From the NCBI RefSeq assembly GCF_012972705.2, contig NZ_JABCSC020000001.1, forward strand, positions 1,116,001 through 1,180,000: a stretch of 64,000 bases of DNA, read 5' to 3'. Shown piece by piece: positions 19,812-28,855 of the stretch. Under the pieces are notes generated by a model. It had not been told where the DNA came from, did no database searches, and saw nothing but the letters and a program-made list of their open reading frames with translations. Each line of letters starts with the position of its first letter. Position 1 is the stretch's first letter. The position numbers and the translations under genes are program-made. This DNA is from Uliginosibacterium aquaticum (GTDB lineage Bacteria > Pseudomonadota > Gammaproteobacteria > Burkholderiales > Rhodocyclaceae).

Positions 19812-22463
19812 TTACGGGGTCGGCGTCCAGCCTATGGCGCTGAACACCGCGTTGCGATCGCCGAGGCCGGCGGTGCCGAGATCCGTGGCGGTGAGTTGCA
19901 GGCTGTTGCTCGAGCGGCCCGAGACAGTGAGCGGATTGCCGCTCATGTCCATGCTGCCGTACTCGCGCCAGCCGGTGCTGGCGGTGGCCGTCGCCGGGTT
20001 CGGTGCAGGATTGCCGGAAACATTGGCAGCCCAGCCCAGCGGGATGATGTGGGTATCCATCTTGCAGCTCACGAAGGCGATGTTGTCCACCCAGGTGCCT
20101 GCGGCTGCGCGGGCCAGGTAGCTGGAGGCATTGCTGCCGGTAGCCACCTTCACGCCGGCGGGGCCGTCAGCGTAGGTCAGCGAGCTGTTCAGGAACACGA
20201 AGCCCTTGCCGCCGGAGTAGGTGCGGGCCTGCAGGATGTAGCCCCCCGTGCCGTTGGCATAGCTGGCGTTGCTGGCGGGGTACTGCGAGTCGCCGATCAT
20301 TTCGATCGTGCTGTTTTCGAACAGCGACGCGTAGTTGTTGCCCCAGATGAAGTCCACATTGCCGGACACCTTGGTGTTGTAGAACCAGGTGTAGCCCTGC
20401 AGTTGCAGCGTGTCCTGCTCGCTGTAGAAGTCAGCGTTCTTGGCGATCAGGCGGTGGCCGCTGGTCAGCGTGGCGGTGCTTGATTTGAAGAAGATGACTT
20501 CGGCCTGGTTCGAGTAGGTGCTGGCGCGGGTGTGGGTGCTCTTCAGGGTCAGCGTATCGAGCGTGAGCAGATCGCTGTTTTCCGCGAAGAACACGGCACG
20601 GCCGCCACCCGAGGTCGGCGCGCCGGTGGCGCTGGTGCCGCTGCCCGAGTTCAGGGTTTCGTAGTTGTTGTACTGCAGGACCACGCCGGAGCGGCTTTCG
20701 CCCTGGATGGTGACGCCCGCACGGTTGTAGAGATACAGCAGCTCGTTATAGGTGCCGTTCTTCACCGCGATGACCGGGTTGCTGACGCTGCTGTTGGTCA
20801 TCACATGGTTCAGGGCGCCCTGCACGCTGCGGTAGTCAGCGCTGCTGCCGTCATCGTCCACCGTGATGGTGGTGAGCGTGGCGGCCGGTGCCGTCGATTT
20901 GGTGGTGAAGCTCCAGCCTGCGGCCTTGCCGATGCCGGCGAAGGCCTTGCCGTTGAGGGTGGCGCCGCTGAAGGCGGTGCTGGAGATGCCCACGTAGTAG
21001 CTCGTGCCGTAGGCCAGCTTGCCGCTGTGGGGCGTGATGGTCACCGTGTTGCCACTGATCTGGATCGGGGTGGTGGCCACGCCGCGCCGGTTGCTGCCGG
21101 AGACGCCGATGCTGTCGCTTTCGCCGCTCAGATTGATGCGGTCGACCAAGGTGCCATCACTCTTGAAGATGCGGATGGTGCCGGCGCTGCCCAGGGTCGG
21201 GGCGGAATCGAAAGTCAGCTTCAGATTGTCGTCGGTGTAGGCGGTGGTGGCTGCCGGGGCCGGATAGACCTGGCTGGCGCTCAGCGAGTAGGTGGCGGTG
21301 GAGTCCACGTACTGCGGGGCGATGGTGGCGGCGATCTTCTTGATCAGCGTGCTGTCCGAACCGCTGGTGAAGGTGATGTTCGCCGTGCCGGCGGTCAGCG
21401 GCGTCAGGGTGACGGTCGTGCTGGTGCCGGTGGTGGCGCCCTTGCTCACGCTGACGACGCCGGGTTTGTCGGACACCACGCTGAAGTCGTCCGCAGTCGT
21501 GCCATCGCTCTTGGCCGCATTCACGGTGATCGTGTAGGGGCTGTCACCCGCATCGGCCGCATACGTGGTTGCTGCCGGGCTGATCGAGAACAGCACCGGC
21601 TTGTCGGCCGGATTGCCCACCTTGATGTCGTCGATGAAGAAGGACTTGTTGTTGGTGAACAGGCCGATCTTGCCGCTGGTGAAGGTCGCGTCGGTCGTCG
21701 TGCCGAGGTTTTCGCCATCCATGTAGACGGTGATGGTGCTGCCTGAGATTTCCAGGCGCACCTTGTACCAGTTGCTGTCCTGGCTGATCGCGCGCTTGGT
21801 CTGCACGGCGCGGGTGATGGTGCCAGCCTTCATGTAACCGGCTTCAACCTGGGTGCTGCCGGTGCTGTTCTGCACGTTGAGGCCGCCCAGGTACCAGTTG
21901 TTGCTGGCTGTGTAGCGACCGAGCATGTAGAGCTGCTTGTTGCCGGTGGTGCCGTTGGTGAGGGGCTTGATGCGGGCCTCGACGTAGTAGTCCGCCTTGT
22001 TGCCAAGCTTGGCCGTCCACACGGCATCCTTGATCAGGGCGATCACGGTGTTGCTGGCCGTGCCGCCTGCGGTGTATTTGAGGGCCTTGGTCGTGGCGCC
22101 GGCAAAGTCGGTAGTGTCTTCCACGCTGAAGGCGCCGCCAGTGTTGGGTGTCAGATCCCAGTTATCCGTGTTGCCGGCCTGGAAATCATCGCAGAAGTAC
22201 AGATTGCTGCTGGTGGCCGGGCAGGTCTGGGCGTTGGCCACCGAGCTGGCGCTGGTTGCCGTGCTGGAGGCCGCATTGGAACTGGCGCTGCTGTTGGTGG
22301 CCGCACTGGATGTGCTGGCTGACGTGCCTGCGCTCGAAGTGCTGTTTGCCGAGCCGCCTGTTTCCGATGAGCCGGAGCTGCCACCGCCGCCGCAGGCGGA
22401 CAGCACCAGCGCGCAGAGCAGCGTTGTTGCGGCAAGGCTGCCGCATTGCTTGATCATGTTCAT
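19812..22463 (-). CDS. Multidomain pectin methylesterase (CE8), lipoprotein
   Basis: An 883-residue exported pectinesterase that would demethylate pectin and so prepare it for pectate lyases. It starts at MNMIKQ behind AAGAGGAGA. A lipobox (ALVLSAC) is followed by a Gly/Ser linker and a concanavalin/LamG-like module of about 200 residues beginning [12 protein letters not shown]. Two Ig-like modules follow, one starting [12 protein letters not shown] and one [14 protein letters not shown]. The catalytic beta-helix (about 530-883) has the two aspartates in EQDTLQLQG (about 682) and VDFIWG (about 703), and an Arg in [10 protein letters not shown] that probably replaces the usual GRPW arginine. 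The extra N-terminal modules are not typical of plant or Dickeya enzymes. A 33-base palindrome lies 308 bases upstream. Confidence 0.9.
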   Translation of the reverse strand: MNMIKQCGSLAATTLLCALVLSACGGGGSSGSSETGGSANSTSSAGTSASTSSAATNSSASSNAASSTATSASSVANAQTCPATSSNLYFCDDFQAGNTDNWDLTPNTGGAFSVEDTTDFAGATTKALKYTAGGTASNTVIALIKDAVWTAKLGNKADYYVEARIKPLTNGTTGNKQLYMLGRYTASNNWYLGGLNVQNSTGSTQVEAGYMKAGTITRAVQTKRAISQDSNWYKVRLEISGSTITVYMDGENLGTTTDATFTSGKIGLFTNNKSFFIDDIKVGNPADKPVLFSISPAATTYAADAGDSPYTITVNAAKSDGTTADDFSVVSDKPGVVSVSKGATTGTSTTVTLTPLTAGTANITFTSGSDSTLIKKIAATIAPQYVDSTATYSLSASQVYPAPAATTAYTDDNLKLTFDSAPTLGSAGTIRIFKSDGTLVDRINLSGESDSIGVSGSNRRGVATTPIQISGNTVTITPHSGKLAYGTSYYVGISSTAFSGATLNGKAFAGIGKAAGWSFTTKSTAPAATLTTITVDDDGSSADYRSVQGALNHVMTNSSVSNPVIAVKNGTYNELLYLYNRAGVTIQGESRSGVVLQYNNYETLNSGSGTSATGAPTSGGGRAVFFAENSDLLTLDTLTLKSTHTRASTYSNQAEVIFFKSSTATLTSGHRLIAKNADFYSEQDTLQLQGYTWFYNTKVSGNVDFIWGNNYASLFENSTIEMIGDSQYPASNASYANGTGGYILQARTYSGGKGFVFLNSSLTYADGPAGVKVATGSNASSYLARAAAGTWVDNIAFVSCKMDTHIIPLGWAANVSGNPAPNPATATASTGWREYGSMDMSGNPLTVSGRSSNSLQLTATDLGTAGLGDRNAVFSAIGWTPTP

Positions 22464-23100
22464 TTTGTCTCCTCTTGTTTTACATACCCCGGACCCACCT
22501 GTGAGTGAGCCCGGCCACCTGCCTGCCCGCTGCATGGCGCCAGAATCTGACGACAAGGCCTGCGGACATCGAACTTCCCCACACCGGAGACAGGCTCTGC
22601 GCAGCGTGCAGAGGTGTCGGGGTCGGTGTGGCCATTGCGTTCAGGGGAGGGCGCCAGAAGGCGCAAAGGGCTGCCGGATCTTGCTCGGGTCCCCGGATCT
22701 GCCTGCGGTAGAAGACCCGGCCGGCAGATGAAACTGGATATGGCTGCTTGAGCAGCTTCTGGGGAGATATGTTACCGAAAACAATTTAAATGTTTTCGGT
22801 AACCGTCTGGTTTTTTAAAGTCTGTTGCTTTTGTGCAAACGCAGCGCCTGTCGATGGGCAGACAAGTCTCCCGCTCTGTGGCGTGTGGGGTATGGGGGAT
22901 TGAAGCCGCGCGGGGGGGGGGGCCAGACCGGCAAGGTGCCGGTCTGGTGGGGGATGGTTTGTGCAGCGCTGGCTGGGGCGGCGGAGTCTTAACCGGTGCA
23001 TGGCCCGGCGACGATCAGCGCTCCGGCAGGCGGTGTGCCAGAAGCGTCTGATTGACTCCGCAGAGCGCCTGAAGCGCGGCTACGTCCGCACGCAGGGCGT
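22464..23100. other. Intergenic region with palindrome, G run and hairpin
   Basis: No gene is supported. The region contains the 33-base palindrome listed separately. An uninterrupted run of 11 G (22912-22922) is followed directly by CCAGACCGGCA (22923-22933) and its complement TGCCGGTCTGG (22937-22947), a very stable hairpin with a three-base loop. The hairpin lacks a T tract on either strand, so it is not a normal terminator. Confidence 0.6.
22771..22803. promoter_or_regulatory. 33-base palindromic operator candidate upstream of the pectinesterase gene
   Basis: GTTACCGAAAACA and TGTTTTCGGTAAC form perfect 13-base arms around ATTTAAA. The site lies about 308 bases upstream of the pectinesterase start. 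Its symmetry and A+T-rich centre suit a dimeric regulator, but the regulator is not in the window. A large hairpin role is the alternative. Confidence 0.55.
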
Positions 23101-24750
23101 TCAGCCCAGGCGTTCCTCACGCATGGCGCGCTTGTTGATCTTGCCGACACTAGTCTTGGCGAGCGCCTGTACGAATTGCACCTGAAGCAGCACGCCGTGG
23201 CGCGAGATGCCGGTGGCTTCGATCAGGTGGGCCGAGAAGTTGCGGATCGTGTGCTCCGTCACCTTGCCGTCGAAATCCGGCTTCAGCACCACCAGGGCCA
23301 GCGGGCGTTCACCCCACTTTTCGTCCGGCACACCGATCACGGCCACTTCATGCACGGCTTCGTGCTTGCCGACCACGTCCTCCAGCGCCAGTGAGGAGGT
23401 CCATTCGCCGGCCGTCTTGATCACGTCCTTGATGCGGTCGGTGATCTTGAGGAAGCCGCGGGCGTCGATGTGGCCAATGTCCTGGGTGTGGAGATAACCG
23501 CCATCCCACAGGTGTTCGGAGGCTTCCGGCGCGCGCAGGTAGCCTTGAGTGAGCCAGGGCGTACGCACGACGACTTCGCCGGTGGCGGCACCATCGTGCG
23601 CCAGCTCCGCCATGTGTGGATCCACCACGCGCAGATCAACCAGCGGCATCGGCCGGCCGGTCTTGGCGCGCAAGGTGGCCTGTGCCTCGGTGGCGAGCTC
23701 CAGATCGGCGCTGTTGAGGTTGGCCAGGGTCAGCACCGGGCAGGTTTCGGACATGCCATAACCGGTGAACAGATCGATGCCGCGCTTCATGGCCGCAATG
23801 GCCTGGGCCTGCGGCAGGGCGGAGCCACCGATCACGACTTTCCAGCCGGAGAAATCTACCTCGGCGGTGTGTGGATGGGTCAGCAGCATGTGCAGGATGG
23901 TCGGTACGCAATGCGAGTAAGTGACTTTTTCCTCGCGGATCAGGCGCAGCAGGCTGTCCGGCATGTACTTGCCCGGATACACCTGACGCAGTCCCAGCAT
24001 TGTCGCCAGATACGGAAAGCCCCAGGCATGCACATGGAACATCGGCGTGATCGGCATGTACACGTCTTCACGATGCATCCGCCCCTGGCCCGGCGCGGTG
24101 CCCAGCGCGCTGGCCAGCGACAGGGTGTGCAGCACGAGCTGGCGATGGCTGAAGTAAACACCCTTGGGCTCGCCGGTGGTGCCGGTGGTGTAGAACACGG
24201 TGGCTTGCGCGTTCTCGTCGAAATCCGGGAAGTCGTAGTCGGCCGCCGCCGCGCCGAGCAGGGCTTCGTATTCGCCGGCGAGGGTGACCGGCGCTGCCTT
24301 GGGGGCCGCCTCATCGCTGATCAGCACGAAATGCCGCACCCGCTTGAGGCGGGGGGCGATCGAGGCGAGCAGCGGGAAGAACTCCTCGTTCACCAGTACC
24401 ACATCCGCCTCTGCGTGGTTCAGGGTGTAGAGGATCTGCTCGGCCGAGAGGCGCACGTTCACGGTCTGCAGGATCGCCCCCATCATCGGTACGGCGAAGA
24501 AGCACTCGAGATAGCGGTGGCTGTCCCAGTCCATGACTGCCACGGTCTGGCCGGCTTCCACGCCCAGTGCGCTGAGTGTATTGGCCAGGCGTCCGAGGCG
24601 CTGACGGAACTCCCGATAGCTGTAGCGCAGACCGCCGCGATAGCTGATCTCTTGATCCGGCGCCGTGGCCAGCGGGGTGTGCAGCAACTGCTTGATCAGC
24701 AGCGGATAAGTGTAGGCAGACGGCGTCGACTGGATCAGTTTGACCGGCAT
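23101..24750 (-). CDS. Acyl-CoA synthetase, medium/long-chain fatty acid type
   Basis: An AMP-forming acid-CoA ligase of 549 residues. The ATP-binding P-loop TVFYTTGTTGEPKGV, the A5 motif GYGMSETCP and the A7/A8 hinge LHTQDIGHIDARGFLKITDR are intact. The C-terminal catalytic Lys lies in KTSVGKINKRAMRE. The closest family pattern is the AlkK-like fatty-acyl-CoA ligases. A perfect 8-base inverted repeat (ACGGAGCG/CGCTCCGT, 24776-24794) lies just upstream of the ATG. It follows the dioxygenase-like gene on the same strand by 100 bases, but a functional link is not evident. Confidence 0.88.
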   Translation of the reverse strand: MPVKLIQSTPSAYTYPLLIKQLLHTPLATAPDQEISYRGGLRYSYREFRQRLGRLANTLSALGVEAGQTVAVMDWDSHRYLECFFAVPMMGAILQTVNVRLSAEQILYTLNHAEADVVLVNEEFFPLLASIAPRLKRVRHFVLISDEAAPKAAPVTLAGEYEALLGAAAADYDFPDFDENAQATVFYTTGTTGEPKGVYFSHRQLVLHTLSLASALGTAPGQGRMHREDVYMPITPMFHVHAWGFPYLATMLGLRQVYPGKYMPDSLLRLIREEKVTYSHCVPTILHMLLTHPHTAEVDFSGWKVVIGGSALPQAQAIAAMKRGIDLFTGYGMSETCPVLTLANLNSADLELATEAQATLRAKTGRPMPLVDLRVVDPHMAELAHDGAATGEVVVRTPWLTQGYLRAPEASEHLWDGGYLHTQDIGHIDARGFLKITDRIKDVIKTAGEWTSSLALEDVVGKHEAVHEVAVIGVPDEKWGERPLALVVLKPDFDGKVTEHTIRNFSAHLIEATGISRHGVLLQVQFVQALAKTSVGKINKRAMREERLG

Positions 24751-24850
24751 GAAGATGTCTCCGTTTATAGGTATGACGGAGCGTCTCGCTCCGTACGGAC
24801 GCGCATCTTAACGCTGCTCACCGCATCCTGTACCAGGCAGTACAGCCTGC

Positions 24851-25744
24851 TCAGGCGGTGATGCTCACGCGCAGGCTGGCCGTGTAGCCCGTGGCTAGAT
24901 CGCCGCTCAGGCTCGCCATCTGCAGCGCGGCGCCATCGTCGCTGAACACGTTGTCGGTGCTCAGTGAGATGGCCGCCAGATTGGCCTGGCTGCTGGCGTA
25001 GCCACTGGCCGAGCCATATACCGTGGCGCAGCTGGAGGCGGGCAGGGCAAGCTGGGAGGTTTTCAGATCATTGTTGCCGCTCACGGCGGAGGCTAGGGAG
25101 GCATACACCTCGAAGTGGATATGTGGCCAGCGCCCGCTGTAGCAGCCGGGGAAGATGCTGGTGAAGCGGACTTCGCCGTTGGCGTCGCTGACCTGCACCC
25201 CGCGCAGATAGTTTTCAGCCGTGATGCCAGTTGAGTACAGCGAGTAGTTGCCATCGCGATTGCAGTGCCACAGATAGACGGCGTAGCCAGCCAGGGGCGT
25301 GCAGGCGGTGTTGGTGAGCGTCAGCACGAGGGTGAGCGGCACGCCGGCAGCCACGCCGCTGGCGCTGCCAAAGCTCGCGCGGATATCGCTGCGCACGATG
25401 CCGCTCTGGGTCAGGACATTCACCAGACCGCTGCTGTTGCTGTTGGTGCCATCCGCGGGATAGGGGCCTGCCGTTTCGCCCGGTATGTTCGAGCAGGCGC
25501 TGTTGCCGGAACTGGCCGAACTGCTGCGCGCGCTCGATGCCGAAGCGCTGCTTGTGGCCACGCCGCCACTGACACTTGAAGCGGTGCTGGCCGAGCTTGC
25601 GCCAGCTGAACTGCTGGCAGCGCTGGTGTTGCTGGCGCCGCCACCGCAAGCCTGCAGCAGGGTGATCAGACCGAAGCCGCTGAGGCCTTCGAGCAGCAGG
25701 CGGCGGCGCAGGTCCGGTGGCAGGTCGGCAAAAGACTTGTCCAT
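24851..25744 (-). CDS. Exported intradiol ring-cleavage dioxygenase-like lipoprotein with Ser/Ala linker
   Basis: A 297-residue protein starting at MDKSFADLPP behind AAGGAGAG. A hydrophobic N-terminal segment ends in a lipobox-like LLQACGGG (Cys about residue 33). A linker of about 50 Ser/Ala/Gly residues follows, then an intradiol dioxygenase domain with NIPGETAGPYP, YAVYLWHCNRDGNYSLYS and CYSGRWPHIHFEVY. The two Tyr and two His that bind ferric iron in protocatechuate and catechol dioxygenases are all in place. The N-terminal region may be recognised by Sec or, given the RRR before the hydrophobic stretch (LRRRLLLEG), possibly Tat. The substrate is unknown; export suggests a plant phenolic outside the cytoplasm. 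Confidence 0.83.
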   Translation of the reverse strand: MDKSFADLPPDLRRRLLLEGLSGFGLITLLQACGGGASNTSAASSSAGASSASTASSVSGGVATSSASASSARSSSASSGNSACSNIPGETAGPYPADGTNSNSSGLVNVLTQSGIVRSDIRASFGSASGVAAGVPLTLVLTLTNTACTPLAGYAVYLWHCNRDGNYSLYSTGITAENYLRGVQVSDANGEVRFTSIFPGCYSGRWPHIHFEVYASLASAVSGNNDLKTSQLALPASSCATVYGSASGYASSQANLAAISLSTDNVFSDDGAALQMASLSGDLATGYTASLRVSITA

Positions 25745-25873
25745 GAGGCTCTCCTTGGGTGTGTTGGGCATGCGGTCGTTGCCGCATTGCCGGAGATCCT
25801 CGCATCACGAGCTGTTAAAGCGTTTAAAGCCAGGTCAAAGCCTGTGTCTGGCCGATGGCCGGAGGGCCTTGAT

Positions 25874-26665
25874 TCAGGAGCGGTGAGCCTGCTGCAGGGC
25901 GATCAGCTCCGCCTCGCTGAAACCGGCAGCGCGGCGCGCCTCCAGATTGAAAGGGCCGCGCGGCAGGTTTGCGGAATAGTTGCGCGCCAGGCTTGCGAAG
26001 GCTTCGAGCGGATCGCGCCCGGCGGCTTCACACAGATGCTTGAACCAGCGGTTGCCGATGGCGACATGGCCGATCTCGTCGCGCAGGATCACATCGAGAA
26101 TCTCTGCCCCGCGCACATCCCCGGCGCCAATCAGCTTGGCGCGGATGGCGGGGGAAACGTCCAGCCCGCGCGCTTCCAACATGCGGGGGACGAGGGCGAG
26201 GCGGGCAAGCAGGCTGTCACTGGTTTTGGCCGCCATTTCCCAGAGGCCGTTGTGGGCCGGAAAGTCGCCATAGGCGTGACCCAGGCTGGCCAGATGCGCA
26301 CGCAGCAGCTCGAAGTGGTCGGCCTCTTCGCGCGCCACGCCGAGCCAGTCGCGATAGAAGGCCGGGGGCATGCCGGCAAAGCGCCACACGATATCCAGCG
26401 CCAGATTTACCGCGTTCAACTCGATATGCGCCAGTGCGTGGATCAGGGCTGCACGGCCGGCCAGCGTGGAGAGTGCGCGCTGTGGCACATCACGCGGCAT
26501 CACCAGCTGCGGACGCGCCTCGCGGCCAGGCAGCAGCGTGGCGGGCTGGAGCAGGGCGGAGGTATCGAGCGCGCAGTCTGGCGCGATGGCCCTCAGGGCT
26601 GCGCATTTCGCGTCGGGCGAGGCGATGGCGAGGGTGGCGAGGGCCAGCTGGCGCAGTTCGGACAT
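25874..26665 (-). CDS. Ferritin-like DUF455 family protein
   Basis: A 263-residue protein of the DUF455 group with the ferritin-like four-helix pattern. The probable di-iron ligands are in HIELNAVNLA, REEADHFELL and RDEIGHVAIG, the E..H repeats expected for a carboxylate-bridged metal pair. No signal peptide is seen. Relatives occur next to DUF2789 or tRNA-modifying genes in some genomes, but the reaction is not established. The DUF2789 gene starts 79 bases away in the opposite direction. Confidence 0.82.
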   Translation of the reverse strand: MSELRQLALATLAIASPDAKCAALRAIAPDCALDTSALLQPATLLPGREARPQLVMPRDVPQRALSTLAGRAALIHALAHIELNAVNLALDIVWRFAGMPPAFYRDWLGVAREEADHFELLRAHLASLGHAYGDFPAHNGLWEMAAKTSDSLLARLALVPRMLEARGLDVSPAIRAKLIGAGDVRGAEILDVILRDEIGHVAIGNRWFKHLCEAAGRDPLEAFASLARNYSANLPRGPFNLEARRAAGFSEAELIALQQAHRS

Positions 26666-26744
26666 GGCGGCATTTTACGTTGCAGCGCGTTTGCCGGAGC
26701 GTCTGGGGCCTAGAATGAATTCTCAAGCCCGCAAGGAGGTCAGC

Positions 26745-26984
26745 ATGGAAGCTCCCGTCCATTCGATGAACGCGCTGTTTGCGCAACTGGGCCTGGCTGC
26801 GGATGACGCGGCCATCAACGCCTTCATTGCCGCGCATGGCCCGCTGCGAGGCGACGCCCGGCTGGCCGAGGCCTCCTTCTGGTCGCCCTCGCAACGCGAG
26901 ATGCTGCGTAACGAGGTGTGTGTGGATGCGGACTGGGCGGGCGTGATCGACCAGCTTGATGCGCGCCTGCGCGGGCATGCCTAG
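26745..26984 (+). CDS. DUF2789 family protein
   Basis: A 79-residue cytoplasmic protein matching DUF2789: an N-terminal MNALFAQLGL, an acidic helical middle and FWSPSQREMLRNEVCVDADW. The ATG is preceded by AAGGAGG with ideal spacing, which fixes the start. It is divergent from the DUF455 gene. The function of the family is unknown. Confidence 0.8.
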   Translation: MEAPVHSMNALFAQLGLAADDAAINAFIAAHGPLRGDARLAEASFWSPSQREMLRNEVCVDADWAGVIDQLDARLRGHA

Positions 26985-27000
26985 GCCGCTGCTTGCATGA

Positions 27001-27028
27001 AAAAGGCCGGATGCTGGGCATCCGGCCT
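27001..27028 (-). terminator. Rho-independent terminator of the PL1 pectate lyase gene
   Basis: AGGCCGGATGC and GCATCCGGCCT form an 11-base stem with a three-base loop. On the minus strand it is followed by a T run and lies 22 bases beyond the pectate lyase stop. Confidence 0.85.
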
Positions 27029-27049
27029 GGTTCTGCGGCGGAGACGGAA

Positions 27050-28390
27050 TCAGAAGGGCGCTACGCCTGCGGCCTTCCACGGATCAATCTTGTCCACGCC
27101 CGCGGCAGACATGACCTTGACCGGAATGCCAGCCGGATTTTCCACCGCGTAGCTGTAGTAGCTCGCCGGATCGAAAGCGCTGCCACGCGTCTGCAGGCTG
27201 CCCGAGTTCTCCAGCACATTGTTGCGCTGAACCAGATCGCCCGGGCCGGATTCGGCATAGCCCACGTAAGCCGGATAGAGCACATTGCGGAAGTAATTGC
27301 CTTCCACCACCACGTCTGCCTCCATGGTCGATGCGATGCCATAGAGCTTGTTGCCATCGTAGAAATTGTTATAGACGTGCACCTCGCCGAAGCGCACGCG
27401 CGGGTGGCGCTGATCGGTCTGGAACCAGTTGTGATGGATCGAGGTTTTCAGGTAGCCGGTATCCGTGCTGGCGCCATCGCTGTGGCCGATCAGCATGGTC
27501 TTGCTGTGGTTCTTGAAGTGGCTGTAGCTGATCGTGATGTGGGAGGTCTGGCGGGTGATGTCGAAGAGCCCGTCATGTTCGAGGCCGTCCGGATACACGT
27601 CGCCGTCCGAGAACGTGCAGTGATCCACCCACACGTGGTGGGTGTTCTGGTTGATCTTCAGGGTGTCGTCCGGTGCTCCCTGGAAGAACACGTTACGGAT
27701 GATGATGTTCTGACGCTTGTAGATCTCGAAGCCGCCATTGATCAGCTTCGCACCGGGCAGGCCGACCACAGTCTTGTCCGAGCGCAGCGGCACCATGCCC
27801 TGCATGTCGATCACCCCGTTGATCAGGATGATCAGCTTCTCGTTGCTGTCCGTCAGCGCCTTCAGATCGGTCAGGTTGCTCACCTTTACCGCCCGCCCAC
27901 CGGCACCACCGGTCGTCGTCGCGAGGCCGAAGGCCGGCGCGGCAGCGAAACCATCGACGGCATTCAGCGTCGGGTCCACTGCCACGCTTGATGCCGCAGC
28001 ACTGCTGGCCACCGCGCTGGAGGCTGCACTGGATGCTACGCTGGATCGGGCTGAGCTGGAGGCGGCCGACGAAGCCTTCGATGAGGCGGCTGATGACGCC
28101 GCGGAAGACGCCGCTACGCTGCTCGACGAGGCGCTGCCGGCCGCCATCGAACATTCATTGGTGCCGCCAGCAACACGACCGCCGAAGGTGGCCTCGGCGC
28201 ACAGGAAAGTGCCACTCAGCGTCTTGTAGAAAAACTGGTCGGCACGGCCAAAAGCTACCTGGGTGTTGCTGGCCACACTGCAGGTCTTGCCCTCGTTACA
28301 GATCGTGGTGAAGCCCGCCGGCCGGTTCGCTGCCAGCGCGCCGCTCGCGAGTAGTGCAAGCACCACCCCGGAAACCAATCGCTTGAACAT
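27050..28390 (-). CDS. Secreted PL1 pectate lyase with N-terminal four-Cys module
   Basis: A 446-residue enzyme that cleaves polygalacturonate by beta-elimination. Order: signal peptide (MFKRLVSGVVLALLASGALA); a compact module of about 65 residues with four Cys (ICNEGKTCS, GTFLCAEATFG, TNECS); a Ser/Ala linker of about 50 residues; the PL1 beta-helix. The PL1 signature WVDHCTF and the Ca-binding aspartates around HDGLFDITRQ are present, as is the catalytic Arg region QRHPRVRFGEVHVYNN (about 325-340). The start follows CAGGAA. The Cys module resembles small modules attached to other polysaccharide-degrading enzymes, but I cannot name it. The gene is divergent from the PL9 lyase. Confidence 0.91.
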   Translation of the reverse strand: MFKRLVSGVVLALLASGALAANRPAGFTTICNEGKTCSVASNTQVAFGRADQFFYKTLSGTFLCAEATFGGRVAGGTNECSMAAGSASSSSVAASSAASSAASSKASSAASSSARSSVASSAASSAVASSAAASSVAVDPTLNAVDGFAAAPAFGLATTTGGAGGRAVKVSNLTDLKALTDSNEKLIILINGVIDMQGMVPLRSDKTVVGLPGAKLINGGFEIYKRQNIIIRNVFFQGAPDDTLKINQNTHHVWVDHCTFSDGDVYPDGLEHDGLFDITRQTSHITISYSHFKNHSKTMLIGHSDGASTDTGYLKTSIHHNWFQTDQRHPRVRFGEVHVYNNFYDGNKLYGIASTMEADVVVEGNYFRNVLYPAYVGYAESGPGDLVQRNNVLENSGSLQTRGSAFDPASYYSYAVENPAGIPVKVMSAAGVDKIDPWKAAGVAPF

Positions 28391-28855
28391 GATTCCTGAC
28401 TCCTTTGAAGTGTCTCCATGACTTGCAGCATCTGAAGGCTGCTCGGCATATGCGGAATGCGTATGCCTGATCAAGATGGTTGGCCGGGATCCTCAAAGCA
28501 AGAACAAGTGTCGTCGCCTCGACCGACAGGCGACGAGTGGAAGCCTCCCGAGGGTTTGGGTGATGATTTTGGTGTTTATGGTGTTTTGTGACGGCCGCCT
28601 GGCCGTGCATCGCAGTGCTGGCTGTGCGGCAAGCCTTGAGCGGAGCCGGGGCTGGCTGGCGCTTCCTGCGCCCGATTCGCTCCGGAACTGCGTCACGGCC
28701 TGCGGAAATCTCCGCCGGACGCGCTTGACGCTGATCCCGCCCGGAGATTAGTTTGTAACAGTTACTGCCCGGTCCGGGCGCAAGCCCGGAGCCTGCAACG
28801 ATGGTGGTAATGCTGCGGTTCTGCCGCAGCCATCAAAACAAATTGGAGACAAAAC
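28391..28855. other. Divergent promoter region of the two pectate lyase genes
   Basis: 465 bases without a gene separate PL1 and PL9, which read outwards. The only small dyad noted is GTAACAGTTAC at about 28755, about 100 bases before the PL9 start. It shares GTTAC with the palindrome upstream of the pectinesterase gene but is otherwise different. Confidence 0.5.

Noticed and set aside
20532-21746. 404-residue Gly/Ala/Val-rich frame
   Set aside because: It lies opposite the pectinesterase gene and has the composition of an antisense frame.
22923-22947. Rho-independent terminator
   Set aside because: The hairpin is strong but is followed by G or C runs, not T, on both strands.
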